DNA of 64,000 bases, from NCBI RefSeq assembly GCF_963662255.1, contig NC_085059.1, positions 12,061,234 through 12,125,233 on the forward strand. Reading direction: 5' to 3'. A program made the translations under genes and the position numbers. The DNA is from Cinclus cinclus (Eukaryota; Chordata; Aves; Passeriformes; Cinclidae). Each line of letters starts with the position of its first letter. Position 1 is the stretch's first letter. Below, piece after piece: positions 1 to 13,200 of this stretch. The notes below the pieces were generated by a model. The model was not told the DNA's origin and searched no databases. It saw only the letters and a program-made list of their open reading frames with translations.

Positions 1-3000
1 ATCATGGAGGCTGCTGGAAAAGTCAAGATGTGTTGAAGAAGAAGATAACACATGTAACATTTTGTGTTTTATTACTGTCAGTAAGAGAAAGAAGGCCTTA
101 TTTTGGCATTTGTTAAAATCCTGATATAAACAGGCTTAGCAAAGATCAAGTTGAGGTTTGTTTTGCAGATTGCACACAAGGTTTTTTGCATACTGAATGA
201 GATTGAGAGGGGGAGGAGACCAAAGCAAGGAGCAGGATTTAAGTGCAGCAGCTGAGTGCCTTCTACCTTCCTCAAAGTCCCTTTTCTTGCATTAATCCGT
301 GTCCATTGACCATAGAAAAATAATGGAATTTGCTTTTCAAGCTGGTTGAATCTCAGATGGGGCAAATGACACTTGCATCTGCTTTATGACTGTTAATGGC
401 TTTAAGGTGAAAGACGGGAGATTTATATTGGATATAGAAAGAAATTCTTCCCTGTGAGGGTGGTGAGGCCCTGGCACAGGTTGCCCAGAAAAGCTGTGAA
501 TGCCACATCCCTGGAGTGTTCAAGGCCAGGTTGGATGGGGCTTGGAGCAACCTGGGATAGTGGAAGATGTTCCTGCCTGTGTTCCCCTAGGGGATTAGAA
601 CTAGATGGTGTTTAAAGTGCCTTCCAGCCCAAACCATTCTGTCCTTCTGATTCTGTGATGTCATAGCTTCAGTCACTGCTGCGCTGGGAAGATGAAGCCT
701 TGAACTCCGATCCCTTTGCAGAGCTGCGTCGCAGGCGCTGTCAGAACCGTGTTGTGTCTAGTGCTGCACTGGGTCTAGAGGGTGCTGAGTGAGTGCAAAC
801 TTCCCTCTGCCACAAGTGGCATGGACTTTTCCTGGGACAGCATTCCTGAAATTGCCTTCAGTCATCTCCTGAGGCTCTTGACATTGTACCAGTACCTGTG
901 TGAGAAACATCCCCATCGAGGCAAGGCTGTGCCTCCCAGCTCCGCTGCTCTCTGCCTCCATTTATTCTTCATCTTCTCCAGATTGGTAAATCATATGACA
1001 ATAAACAGAAATACTCTCAGCGAAGAGAGAAGGGGAAACTGTTGTTTATCTGGTCAGGTGGTTTAGATTAGCAGTGATGCTGGTCTGTATTATGTTACTT
1101 TAAATCATAGTGTCCCAACAGGACATAAATTATGAAGATTGTTACAGTATGTTTCATCCAATGTAACATCAACAAATCGGAATAATTTTTCTAATAGGAA
1201 AATCAGTGCTTTGGCAAGGTTATTGTTGAAGAATTTAATTTAACTTGAGCTTTGCTTGCATTATTTCTTAATATATAAAAACTATTTGCATAATGTACCG
1301 CATATAAACATTTTTAGAATCAAAGGCAAGAATGCCTTTTCCAAGATTACAGAGTGGCAAACTACTTAGAATAGATCAGTGTTTGTGCTTTTGCTGTCAA
1401 AAATGTTTGATATAGAGCTGGCAAGCTGGTTTCTTAACTGACATAATTGTAAACAAGTGTTGGGAGACAGAAACAGCGTTCTTTGGAGAACGTGGTGTAA
1501 AGGTTTGCATGTTCTCTGCTGCACATTTAACACGGAAATGTTTACAGCTTCAATAGGAATGTAAATAGGTAACTTTTTTTAGAGTTTTCTAGAGTTTAGA
1601 GCATTGTACTTTTGTGTAAATGATGTATGCAAATATGTAGCAGAGGATGCAAGTAGTCAGCTCTGAATTTTCAAAGAACATTGTGAATGCCTTGACAATT
1701 CAGTTGGAAATTGGAGTTGTGGGGGTTTTTACAGTTTCAGATATTGCTGTGAAGACAAAAGTGGCATCTCAGTCCATGCCAGAGTGTCTGTGGTGTTATT
1801 CTTCCATCCTTTCCCCTCATTATTATCCTTCAGAGTTAAGAGCACTGCTTTCCCCAGTCACAAGTGATGCTGTGGAATGGGAGGGTTGCCTCCCATTACC
1901 AGTGGTTCATCAGGGTTACCAGTGGTTCATCAGGTGTTGTTCACCTTCAGACCCTGTTGGCTGCCTGTGTCAGGATGGGGTGGAATGGAGAGAGAATTGT
2001 AGGCACAATGCCTGACCTGCCTTGTCCATGCCTTGAAGCCTCAGCAGAGAGACGGGGACATGAGTAATCTGAGTTTAGCTCTATTTTGGTGCATGATTAT
2101 TTGAATTCTTAATTACTGTCCCGTTCATGGATTGATGTTAAAAAGGGGGGAGCAATGAGAAGATGTTCACCTGATTTATGTTGTGTATGAATCCAGACAC
2201 AGACAGAAAAAAGGAGGAAAATATCTAATGCTGTGTGGCTCCAGTGTCCCTGAGGATGGTTCAGTCAGATTGATGATGTCAACAGAGAAGCATCCCAATA
2301 TGGGCATGTGCTTTTGGGAATGAATACCTGTCTGGTTTTGGGCATGAATACCTGTCCATCTTGCTGCCATCACCTTCTTAAATACTACTTAGATTCCTCT
2401 TTTTTTTGTGTTTTAACTATGTTGTCATTTTCAGATAAAGAGTGTAGCTTTGTGATATGATTTATGCATATTTATACAGCAAAAGTATTTAGTGATGGAG
2501 TAAATAGAATCAAAATGAAACAAAGTCCATTTTTTTCGTGAAAGTCGTGAGAGCCCTCGTGATTAGCAGCTAATTCTGACTTAAAATATCTTGACTTTAA
2601 AGAGCTTTTTCCTTTTATCTGCTGGCTTGTAGCTCACTGTTAGGTACTAATGTTAGCTGGATATATGAAAGCTTCTGGAGTTTGGGAGTGAACCTTAATG
2701 ATTGATTTTATTGTTACAAGTGCCAAACTGCTAAAGAGAATACATGCTGTACCCTGGGTACTTTTTACTCAGGTGAGTGGAGAGCTAATGTGTGAGGTGT
2801 AGTCATCTTCTGTGTGACGGTGTCGCTGTAACCTGAGTAATTTATTACTGATAAATGCTACAGATGCAGCCTGGGTGGCAGGGGAAGAGAAGACAGGTAG
2901 CCCTTGCACTGCAGGTCAGGGTTAATACTACCTCCAGCGTTATAAGGATAGATGGGAGGCAGAAAAACCTAAATGTACTCGTGATTAGCACATGCTTTCC

Positions 3001-6000
3001 TTAGGTGAGTGTCCAGAGGATTTAAGAAGCCTGAGTGCACACTTCATTTTAAAACAAACAAATAAAAAGTGTGTGTGGTTATATTGTTGAGACATTCAGT
3101 TGTTTTGCTTAAATATCTACACTTTGAGTCAAGTACTGCTTGCTTCTGGAGATGTATAGGGATGATCCATCATGGGGGACTTGCAGTGGGTGATGTATGA
3201 GCACAACACAACGACCTGTGAGCCTTTGATGTATAACTCATCAAGATAATGTTGGCAAGCATTGTACAAAAGCAGTGTGTTTAAAAAGTATTAAGATGAA
3301 TGGATTCCTTGCTTAAGAAGTGTGAAAGGAAGAATAATAGCAGATTAGCTCTGGGATCCTGCAGTTCTCCCAGAGCTGTGCAGCACTGTGTGGAGCAGAG
3401 GGGTGGATGAAATTTCATGTTTCCTCTCACTTCTGACAGCAAAGTGTCTGGCCCTGGTTTTCCCATTCTCAGGCAACAAAAGTAACATTAAGTCTTATTT
3501 TGTGATAGTGGATTAGATCAATTTCAAGAGCAGCTTGACCAGTCACAAAACATTATGAGATAGCTGAATTGTTTTAAAGTTTACCCTGGGTTTTTGTCAC
3601 TTTTAGTTAGCTTGTTTTTCTACGAGTAGCCCTGATTTTTGTCACATGGAGAGGTAATAGGGCTGCTAGTATGTAAGAAACATTTTAGATGTGATGTTAC
3701 GACTGAAACACCATTAGTTTGTAGTTCCTTCTTTCATGATCTTAAAAGACACCAAGGGAAGAGACTACCAGCACATCCGAGGCATCTTGTCCCTGCAGGA
3801 TTGCTTCACACTTTAGTTATATTGCTCTTCATGATTTGTTGCAGGGACTCTGCACTCTGCCACCCCTTGGGTGGTGGGATCTACTTACATGGAGTCCCCT
3901 GAATGTCTGGATATGTTTTTAGCCCAAATGTCCTAAAAGGGTTAGGTTGAAAATGTGTCTAGTTATGCCTATTACTGGAAAGCCAGAATACTTCATAATA
4001 TTTTCTACATCAAAGTCTCTTTAAATACTTCTTTATGGCTTCTAAAAAATGCACGAACCCTTTCTTTCTCTTGTCTTTTTTATTTTTGAGGGAAAAATCA
4101 GAAAAGTTCTCATCTGGGACTGAGGGACTGCAGATTGCTGTTATTAATAGAGTGAATCTCAAGACTGTGTTGGGTCTCACTGTCATGAGTGAAGCGGTTG
4201 TCCCACATTTATCCAGAAATGTGTGATGGTCTGATAAACTCTGCCCACCAGTGCAGTCTGGACAATGATCTTGCACTGGAGACTGCATAATAATTTTCAT
4301 TATTTTTAATTAAAGTTGAAGAAGTGCAGACTCCTGCTCAAATTAAGGTTGGTTGTGTTGCCGGAATGCAGTAATTACTTTAATTGATCACAAGATAGTT
4401 TCCTTGATCACCAATTAGACCAAATTACCGATCAAGTTTCAAGACGTGAAGAAATGTCCAAACTGATTTTGTGTAATAGAGTTTTCATATCTAATCAAAC
4501 CTAAAGTTCTTTTCCTTCCAGAGCCGGTTGTATTTTCCCAAAGAAAGGTTAAGGCTCTACACATATAAAAGTGATTAATAAACAATAGCATTCCAATTCA
4601 TTCATTTAATTAGCAAAGGAGGTATTTAAGACTGTAATGGAGATTGTGTTGGTGAAATTGCTCAGTAGAACCACAGTTCATTTTTTTTAGTGAGAGATAC
4701 ATTTTGTGTGTGGTAAAGTAAACTAAAATGCAAAGAGTAGATTGCTGTGGGTGATGTGCAGTGAGGGAGAACTTCTCCAAGCAGCGCAGGGCATGCACGA
4801 CGGCGAGCAGGCTTCATCCTTCACTGTGACACTGGATTGCCCTTATTGGGACAGTTGAGGGCAGCTGGAGCAACAAGCAGCAGGACGTGTCCTGTGGAGA
4901 GTCCTCTGTGCTGGAATTTACTCCTTTTCATGAGTTGGACAGCCTCAAGTTGAGCAGTCTTTGATAAGTTGAACAGTTTTGTGACCAATGTCCATTTTAT
5001 CCAGCTGGAGACTCTGTGGGGAAGGGGCAGTGAGATGTCATGTTGGTGCACTGACTGGGGGGGATTTGGTGGTCTATTGATGAGCAGGATTTGTCATCTG
5101 AAGTGTGGAGGAAGGTCTACAGAGCAAATCAATTTTTAGAGTAATTTGCTTGTATAATTCTCTCTGTGTGCTTTCGTTAGAGCAATGATTATTCCCTCAC
5201 CATCAGTGACTGCAGTGTGACCTGGGTCTGTACCTGGGTGGGTGAGCTCCTGGGATGAACAGACACCAATAGAACATGCACAAACCTGCTAGGGGGTTTT
5301 ATAAATTTATTCTTTACCTTGCTATTTATTTCTGTACAAGCAATTTGGTTGCAGAAACATCACTGTTTTAAACTCTTGAGGATATATCTGTGTATAGATT
5401 GCTGTGTTAAAAATAGCATTCTCATTAAGACCACAGACACTCTAAAAACATTTAAATCAACAATATTAATGGAGAAGTTTTCCAAATCATTGCTAACGTC
5501 TGATGCACAACTTGCAGCTTTTTACTTCAAAACATGCTGCTGAAACATGGGCGAATTTTTAAGAGTAATTGTTCACTCAAAGTAAAACTAAACTGAGCAA
5601 GAGCTTCAAGGGAAGTTAGATTCTTCTGAATTTTGGAAAGTTCTTGGGTCAAAGAAAAAAAGCTTTTTAATTGCTGACAGTTTGGTGATTTCCAAATGAC
5701 AAACCTCATTGGAATGATTTTCTCTGATTATAACGTTTGCATTCATGTGACTGGCAAAGCAACCAACAAAGTAATTCTTCATCCAGGCACCAATTCTATT
5801 TTTTTTTCCTTAAAGGTTTTTGCAATTTGTGAGAGGGAAAAAGACTTGAAACTATTATCAACCATTATATGTTATTCATTGACCACATGTTTGTTTGAAA
5901 TGGCCATCCTTGGTGGAATGTGGGCTATATACATTCTTGTCCATAAATTAGCACTAAAGACCTACCTAAATCAGGTATGGTTTTGTGGAGATTGTTGTAT

Positions 6001-6820
6001 TATAATCTGAACCAGACTGTAATGTGGATGTTCCTCTAGCTTTGCATGTTAATTCAGGTCCTGAACCAAATGGATGCAGCTTGGTATGAACAAAGCATGC
6101 TGCTGACAGGCGTCCTGCTCACGCTCCCAGGCCCTTCGGGCCCCACTGCATAATTACAGTCTTGATTTGCATGGACATTCTAATTTGCTTTATAATGCAG
6201 TGATTTTCTTCTAAGTATTTTGGCAAGGGCCTGCTATTATTTTCCTTTTGAGCCTATGATAAAACCTGCATCCTGGGGGAGCATGTAGGGACAGAGGATT
6301 GGAAAACCTATTTTAACTCGTTTAAAGGGAAGGTATGTCTCATAGGGCAGAGGGGCAGGCCCACTTGCTGCCCTTTTTCTCCCCAGTAAAATAAATAGCA
6401 AAGTGGTTAAATGGAGGGATGTATTTCTGGAAGCAGTGTTGATCATACTATGACATGGTGCTTAGTTAGAAATGGTGTGTTTCTAAGATGCAGTAGGGGA
6501 TGCGGGACTTGGGATGGATATTTAAAATCCTTGCTGATGCCAGAGGTAAAATCGTTGCTATCATGCAATAGCTTTGAGTCCTGGGCTGAGTCACATTGAG
6601 CAGGGTGATTTACCAGGGTGTGCAGGGGATCATTTCAGCTGTATTGGGAAATGCACCAGTGGCATGAGAAGTTAAATGCCTCTTTAGCACACATAAACCC
6701 ATGGTGCAGCCATCTGGGGCATCTTGAGGAGATTTTGAGATTTTGGAGTGAATCTTGCCAGTCCACTGCCAATCCTGACAGGTGGAGGAGTATTTCTCTC
6801 TTTGCTCTCTCTTTCCCTAG
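1..6820 (+). other. PCBD2 intron (5' side)
   Basis: This is the intron upstream of the first visible PCBD2 exon, continuing beyond the left edge. It holds a CR1 tail at about 418-658 and two small local duplications: a roughly 20-nt unit repeated around 1897-1935 and a roughly 25-nt unit around 2314-2358. I searched by eye for the missing PCBD2 exon, the block with W-E and DAIYKEF before the exon starting AFGF, and found nothing convincing. Confidence 0.7.
418..658 (+). mobile_element. CR1 LINE 3' fragment
   Basis: The text contains the typical CR1 3' phrases in order: GAAATTCTTCCCTGTGAGGG, CCTGGCACAGGTTGCCCAGA, TTCAAGGCCAGGTTGGATGG, and CCTTCCAGCCCAAACCATTC followed by TTCTGATTCTGTGATG. It is the 5'-truncated 3' end only; no reverse transcriptase remains. 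CR1 is the main avian LINE. Confidence 0.92.
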
Positions 6821-6901
6821 GCTTTTGGATTTATGACACGTGTTGCTCTACAAGCAGAGAAGATGAATCACCACCCGGAATGGTTTAATGTCTACAGCAA
6901 G
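6821..6901 (+). CDS. PCBD2: PCBD2 penultimate coding exon
   Basis: This 81-nt exon encodes 27 whole codons, phase 0 at both ends. A pyrimidine-rich tract ending in CCTAG precedes it, and the donor AAG|GTAACG follows. The translation starts [16 protein letters not shown] and continues [11 protein letters not shown]. The HH pair belongs to the pterin-binding active site of the DCoH fold. The exon is in the same frame as the next one, which begins VQITL, as in known PCBD2. Confidence 0.95.
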
Positions 6902-8380
6902 GTAACGTGTTCACCATTCCTAGTTACTCACACAGCAGTGGAGTTAAGGAGACTAAACCACCAGCCCATTATCTCTGCCTTTATTTGTAGCTTGTCTACA
7001 AGGTAAGGGAATGGGAAGTGTCTCTATAAAGAGATTTGAGATTTTAAAGAAATGCTGAGATTTGCAGTGGTGAGGAATCAAGAATGAAGCTCTTTGCGCC
7101 TGCTGCCAGCTGTATGGCTGAGGCCTGTGACTTCACCTCTCTGGCTGAGATCTAAAAATATAACAGAAGCCTTTAAACTCTTATTTAGCCAACCTGAATA
7201 AATTACTGTTTTAAAACTACTCACCAGCTCTCATTCTTGTCTTTGCAGCGGGTCAGGATCTCAGTGGTGTAGGGTAGCAGACTCTTGGTACCTAAATGGG
7301 AGCCTGGAAGTCTCAATTGAGGTTTGATTTTTTAAAAAATTGTAGGCTCCTATGTCTCAACATAGCAGCTTATAAAATTTGTTTATAATATTGCCTAACT
7401 GATGGTGGTCTCGTATTTACAAGGGTTACAAGGATTACTGCAGCCCTCGAATGAAAGGTGCTGTGTGAAGGGAGAAATTATTGCTCTCCCTTCAATTTTA
7501 TTTTCTAATACTTCTCATTGCATTGTATCACATTGTTTGTTGTAGCATTTAGTGAATAAATGGCAATCCCACTAAAAATATACCAGAAGAAAGGACATAT
7601 GGACAAGCAGCCTGTAGCTCAGACCACCACTCCCAGAGCAGGACTTCTGGGGCACCAGAAGCACCACCCCCAGAGCACCACTTCTCCCTGCAGCTGAAAC
7701 TCCCAGCAGAGACTCTTCCTCATGAGCCCTTCACGTCACCCTGTTCAAGGGACATTAAATGATGACTAGAAAAAAAACGGATCACCTACTCTTCCTGATT
7801 TTTTTTGTATTTCTGAAATATTTAGAATTTGTCTTTTTTTTATTTCTTATTATTGTTCTGCAGCAAGCTTAAGAATTTTTTTCACCTTTGGGATGCTGGT
7901 TTTAAACAAAATGTGAGCCCCTGACCCAGCTCTCGGCAGCTTGGTCACTGGCTCGGGCTCTTCATGAAACTGATCCATGGAATTTAAATGTAAAGAGTGA
8001 ATGATTTAATCAGACACCTTTTCTTGGATGAAACCCAAGAATGCAAAGCCTGTGTTATTCTGCAGAGGGGCTCATCTGGTGAGATTCCAGGCTCTGTAAA
8101 GCCTCCTCACCTACAGTGTTTTCTGGTTTACATGAGCAGGGAGGGTTGAGTTTGGTGCTTGCAAGGAGCACCAAGTAGAACCAGCTCACTATGGAGACAA
8201 ACACTGTTCCCAGTGAACTGCTGTTCAGCTTACATGTCCGAGATCAAAATGCCTTTGTAACCTTTTTCTTTTCCTTTATGACAGGTTCAGATAACTCTGA
8301 TTTCCCACGACTGTGGTGGACTGACCAAGAGAGATGTGAAGCTGGCTCAGTTTATTGACAAAGCTGCTGCCTCAGTTTAA
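6821..8380 (+). CDS. PCBD2: PCBD2, 3' part: pterin-4a-carbinolamine dehydratase 2 (two coding exons, 5' end outside window)
   Basis: The coding segments are 6821-6901 and 8285-8380. Joined in phase 0 they give the last 58 residues of a DCoH/PCBD family protein. The family dehydrates 4a-hydroxytetrahydrobiopterin during tetrahydrobiopterin recycling and also binds HNF1 as a dimerisation cofactor. The visible part holds both family active-site blocks: NHHPEW with its two histidines in the first exon, and SHDCGGLTK with the third histidine in the second. It ends in DKAAASV. This C-terminus and the phrase [23 protein letters not shown] fit PCBD2 better than PCBD1, as does synteny with PITX1. Exons for the N-terminal half were not found in 1-6820, so they lie to the left. 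I see no frameshift or stop in the visible part. Confidence 0.95.
6902..8284 (+). other. PCBD2 last intron
   Basis: The intron runs from donor GTAACG to acceptor TGACAG, about 1.4 kb. It is AT-rich with no recognisable repeat or RNA gene. Confidence 0.85.
8285..8380 (+). CDS. PCBD2: PCBD2 terminal coding exon with stop
   Basis: This exon begins after a TTTCTTTTCCTTTATGACAG acceptor and encodes [20 protein letters not shown], then [11 protein letters not shown] and a TAA stop. The third catalytic histidine is in SHDCG. Family members I remember usually have SHDCGELTK, so the second glycine is a small lineage difference beside the active site. The 3' UTR must start at 8381. No AATAAA lies close to the stop; the first obvious cluster is the tandem pair at 10273-10287. 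Confidence 0.95.
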   Translation, partial: VQITLISHDCGGLTKRDVKLAQFIDKAAASV

Positions 8381-8977
8381 CCAGGATGTAAATGGCTTTA
8401 ATACAGTGTCCACCTATATTTTGTGTTTAAATGGGATCCCTCTTTCCTTGTAATCCTGATTTCCAAAACCTGTAGAGGGAAGATATTTTATAAAAGGAGT
8501 GGCTGAGCTTGTCTGACCTTCAGTACCTTAGTCTTGAGACCCCTTTGGATCCCTGTGCTTGTCCTTTCCCATTGCTGGCTGTGTAGAAGGATGTAGTGGG
8601 TAAGCCAGCAATAAGTAAGTTTTCAACAATTCTTTTTTAGAAGCTAAACTGAGCTGGAATGAAACCAGGAGCCCACCCATGTGGGCTAAGCCCACGGGAC
8701 TGGAGGCAGCTGCCATATGAGCTTCCCCAGTGCCTGGCGACTTCCCTCCTATAGATTTGTACATATCTGCACTTCAAACAGCATAAGAGCAGCCTGGCCA
8801 GGTCAGTCCCCTTTGGCTTGGTACCATCATCTCTGCCAGTGACCAGTGACAAGTGCAAGGACACTGGGGAGAGCAGTGCAAGCTGCTGCTGCTGCTGGGT
8901 CTTTGGAGTTGCTGCTCAACTGGCAGGAGCAGCTGTATCCAGAGTTGCTGCTTGAGAGCCTTTCCCCATCTGAGAGT

Positions 8978-9155
8978 ATAGAGTCACATAACCACAGACT
9001 GGTTTGGGTTGGAAGGAACCTTGAAGCTCATCTTGTTTCACCTCCCTGCTGTGGTCAGGGTCACCTTCCACTAGATCAGTTTGCTCCAAGCCCCATCCAG
9101 GCTGGCTTGGACACTCAGGCAGGATTGGATCTTGCAGTTGCTGAAAACTTTAGTC
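8978..9155 (-). mobile_element. CR1 LINE 3' fragment, minus strand
   Basis: Read on the plus strand it starts with GAGTCACATAACCACAGACT and GGTTTGGGTTGGAAGGAACC, then GCTCCAAGCCCCATCCAGGC. These are the complements of the CR1 tail. The copy is short and truncated, and it lies 0.6 kb after the PCBD2 stop. Confidence 0.9.
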
Positions 9156-10272
9156 CTTGTACTGCAAATACAAAAAAGTCCTGGTGAGCTCCCAGCTATC
9201 ACACCATTAAATGAAGCTTGTGCTTAAGTGCTTGGCCAGGTCAGTGCTCAGCACTGTGCAGGATTGAGCCACTGTTGGTGGTGTAATGCTCCAGTACCTG
9301 CTGGATCGGAGTGGGGGTGGCTTGGCCAAGTGCCTGGAGCCCTGGCCAGGGCTGCTGGTGGTGAAGGAAGTGGCATTAGCAGGATTCTTGCTAAGCTGGG
9401 CTTGACTGGAGCTATGCTCACCAACTTTTTTTTTCATAGCTAGAATTACTCGTTGCAAACGTTGTTGCAGGAGCTGCAGATCCCATTGACAACGTTTAAA
9501 ATACTTTTTTTCTGTGGTTTGAAATGTCTTGGTTTTTATCCTGTGATCCTCCCCGAGACAGATTTCCAGTGCCGGCAGGGAGATTTCATCCTGCTTAAAA
9601 CTTGCAGGAGGGCCTCCCCCTGCAATCCCCCTGCTGAGTGTCCCCAGCATGCTCTGTCATGCCCTGTGAGCAGCTCCGGGTGCGGCGCTCCCGGGAGATT
9701 GACACCTCCGAGATGCCGGAGTGCATTGCTCAGATGACAGCGGCGGCGCAGCCACCAGCTACCGAGAAGTGAGATGCACTTCTCTGCCAAAATCTATATC
9801 GGGGGTCCGTGCGAGGTGTGTGGTCTCTCAGATATTTTGGGATGCAAAATGCCATGAGCTGCTGCCCGAGTGACTGTTGATAAAATGAGAAAGATATTTT
9901 TTGTAAATCCTTAGCAAACACACCGTCATGTGCTAATTGGTCACACGCAGGAAGCAAGATGTTGGGGTTTATTGTCAGTAACCCTACTTGGGATATCAAG
10001 TTAATACCTAAAAAGACCCAAATTTTGACTTTGTGCTCAGCTGTTCTTTTCTCACAAGTGCCTTTCCCCAGTGAAGTGGTAGATTTCCCTGATATGGTTT
10101 GAAAATGGTCACTGTTGTGAAGAGTAAATAAAACTAAAACAAACAGCCAGGCTGTGAGGTCTCCTGTTACTGGTGGGGAAGTGAAATGAGCTTCACCCAA
10201 AGTTTTGACAAGATCTCTAATGAACTGTGAAAAGTCTGTTGTTCAGAATTTATATATAGCATGTGGGCTTTG

Positions 10273-10287
10273 AATAAAACCAATAAA
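10273..10287 (+). terminator. Tandem AATAAA polyadenylation signals, possible PCBD2 3' end
   Basis: Two AATAAA hexamers lie at 10273-10278 and 10282-10287, followed by T-rich sequence. They are the first strong plus-strand cluster after the PCBD2 stop. A 3' UTR of about 1.9 kb is plausible but unproven; a minus-strand CR1 piece at 8978-9155 would lie inside it. Confidence 0.35.
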
Positions 10288-13200
10288 ATCAAATTCCTCC
10301 TTTGTAATTTGTTTCTTTATTATTGTACATATGTGACAAAGCTGTTTGGTTTGAAGATAAATTTAAGTTAAATAATATTTAGTTACTGGGAGGTCTTTGG
10401 TTTAGAATATTGATACTTATTTACATACTCTGTGGAAAAAAAATCCCCATCAAGTAATTCAGCTCAGAAAGCTGCATTGTCTTGCTATGACACAGAGCTG
10501 TGCTGGGGATGTTGAGAATTGTGACCAGTAAGGAGGCAAAAATACTTGGGAATGAGAAGGACGGCTTGGAAAGGCTTCAAGTTTTATGGTCAGTGCTTGT
10601 TTAGCCATAATTTTAGTCATTTGGCCATAATGTAGTAATTTCTTCATAACTTCTGGGGCATCCCACAGACCTGTAAACAAGGTGAGCATTGCTGTGAAAT
10701 GTAAATAATAATATTAAAATAGGACATAGGGAAGGCATGCACACTCTCCCTGAGCTGGAACTTCACAGCAGACTTGGACAGCAAGGATTTAGTGGTAGGC
10801 GCTGGTTTGGGGCCAGAGACTCAGCCTCAGGTTCCTCTTGAGAAAAGCATAATTTGCTCTGCTCTGAGCAAAAGTAGCTCGTGTACAAGGTTTGGGCCAT
10901 TCCCTGGTGGTGGCATCGCTGGAGCTGTGCTGCTCTGTGAAGATGGGGCTCAAGCATCTGCCTAAAGTGCAGCTTCCTCTGCTGTGCTGGCTTCTCCTCC
11001 CAGGCAGCTTGATACCTGCTCCCCAAGAGCCCACCGAGTTGCACCCCAAGGCAGAGTGTTGCTGCTCCTGCAGTCACCTTTCCCCATTTGCTTCCAGGTT
11101 CAAATTGCCAGCCACCACCAGGGTAAATATTCCCCTAGAGAGGGTTTTTTTTTGCTGTAAGGCTGATTGTGTCTTGAAATATTTGGATAATTCATCAGAA
11201 ATAGCTTTCTTGCCAGCAACTCCCCTGTGCTGCGACTGATGTAACTTACGGTGTCACCCCCACCAACCTTGACCATGTTGTATGGGAAACACTGTCCCTG
11301 GGAGACCCTCCAGTGGTGCTCTGTGGCCACAGGAAATTAAAAAGCAGAAACTCGAGGCTGAGAGAGCAGAGTAGGAGAGATGCCTGCAGTGTGCTGTGTG
11401 CTGGGTTCACTGCTCAGCTCCTGCAGGGCTGTAGATCAGACCTTCCCAGCAGCAGCTCTGAAACAAGGCCAGAGAATAATCCTTTTCTTTCCCCATGGTG
11501 GGAGCTCAGGTCCAGTAAACTGCAAAAATCATATTGAAATGGGAGGCAGTGGCATCAGATGTGCTATGGAGCTCTGGGAATGGGGTCCCACAGCTCTGCA
11601 GGACCACATTAGAAAGCAAAAGTTTGTGAGTTATGGCTCAGTCCGGATGCAGCAACATTCCTCCTGCCCTTCCTCCTCCTGGCTGTCCAGACTGGTGCTG
11701 GAATAGCTGAAGAGGAGGTGGGTTTTCTGTTAATTAACCTCTCTCACCTCGTAAGGTTTGGACATGAGAAAGACAAGTACATGTCCTCACCCAGCCAGTT
11801 CTCCTGGCTGGAAGGACAGATTGATGTGGTTACTTCTAACATGTATATGACACACCTCTGGATCCAGGATGGGGCTGGAGGGATCACAGCATCCCTTGGA
11901 ACATGTCCAGGCTGCTGTGCTGGTCATCGCTGCCTCTTCATTGGCCTTGTCTGGAGCCTTGGGTGTTCAGCAGAGTAAAACCACAAGGTGGATCCCATTG
12001 GAATTTTTGGTTGGTGTATGTGCACATGATGGCTCAGCACAAGGTCGGGGTGTAGCATCCATGGATTTGGGTGATGAGCACAATTCCCAGGTTGCCCCAT
12101 CCCCGCTTCAGCATTGTCTTTGTGCTGTCTTGTATTCTGCCAGGTCCTCAGCCCTGCTTCACCTTTCCCTCCTCTGAGGAGCTTTTCAACCCTGCAAGAA
12201 AACAACTTTGAAAGCTTTGCACTTTTCACAGCTTCCTCTAAGTGTGTGCATTTTCTCTTGCCCTTTCAGCCTCAGATTAATGGGGGAACTGTCAATTAAG
12301 TTAATGAGTTCTTCTGCATGAGCTAATTTCAATTTTTCACTACTGTTTGCTCCAAGAAACAAGTATTTTTGGCTTTCTCAAAGTTACATATTGGGAAACG
12401 TGTGTCCTGGAATAAGTTCTCACAGAGTGTCCAGACTTGCAGTACAGAGATGCTGACTAACTGAAGTAAATTGGCAATTGTTAATGCTCTTTCTCCTAAA
12501 GATCCAAGGCAAGGAGCAATCATGAATGTGAGGTATCCCACTGGCATGTTTACATAAAAGCTGAAGATCTGTCACAGAGCTGGATTCTTTGGTGAGGAGC
12601 TAGCAACTCCTTTGCAAGGGAACTCTGGAAGGAGCCCAGGAGGTTCTCTGGTCAGAGTCAGCCAGTCCACATGGACTGCAGGGATTCTGGAGCCTTGGGA
12701 AGGGTCCCAGTGAGAGCACAGGTCTGTGCATGGGCTCCTGCACCTCTTCCAGACATGACAGGTGCACGAAAAAGGGAGGATGATCCCCTAAAGCTCAAAG
12801 GCACAGCCCTTTATGGGAGTGCTCGTCAGTTTTTGCTGTTAGCCAGGTGACAGGATGGGGTAATGCTCTCCATCTCACTGCTGGCTGCTCCCACCTTGGC
12901 ATGGAGGCAGGCTGTTCCCCTGGGATGCCAGGAGGGATGATATCCATGTCCACACAGCACCACCATGGCTGATTTTCTCCTCCTGATTGGAGCAGGTGTG
13001 TGCCTAAACTGCTCAGCAATGCAAGCCCAGTAAATTAAGAATAATCAGTCCGTGCTAATGCAAGAATTTTGTCTGTCCAGGAATTTGCCCCAGCATTTGC
13101 CTCTGTGGTTTCTTCTGGAAGTGACTTCATAAGGTGATGACATCAAACAGCAAGTTCCACCCTCACAGTTGTGCCAAGAGTCACCTGGGGAAGGTAAGAA

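Noticed and set aside
6821..8380. PCBD1 as the identity of the dehydratase
   Set aside because: C-terminal residues and the neighbouring PITX1 fit PCBD2; PCBD1 lies elsewhere in known genomes.
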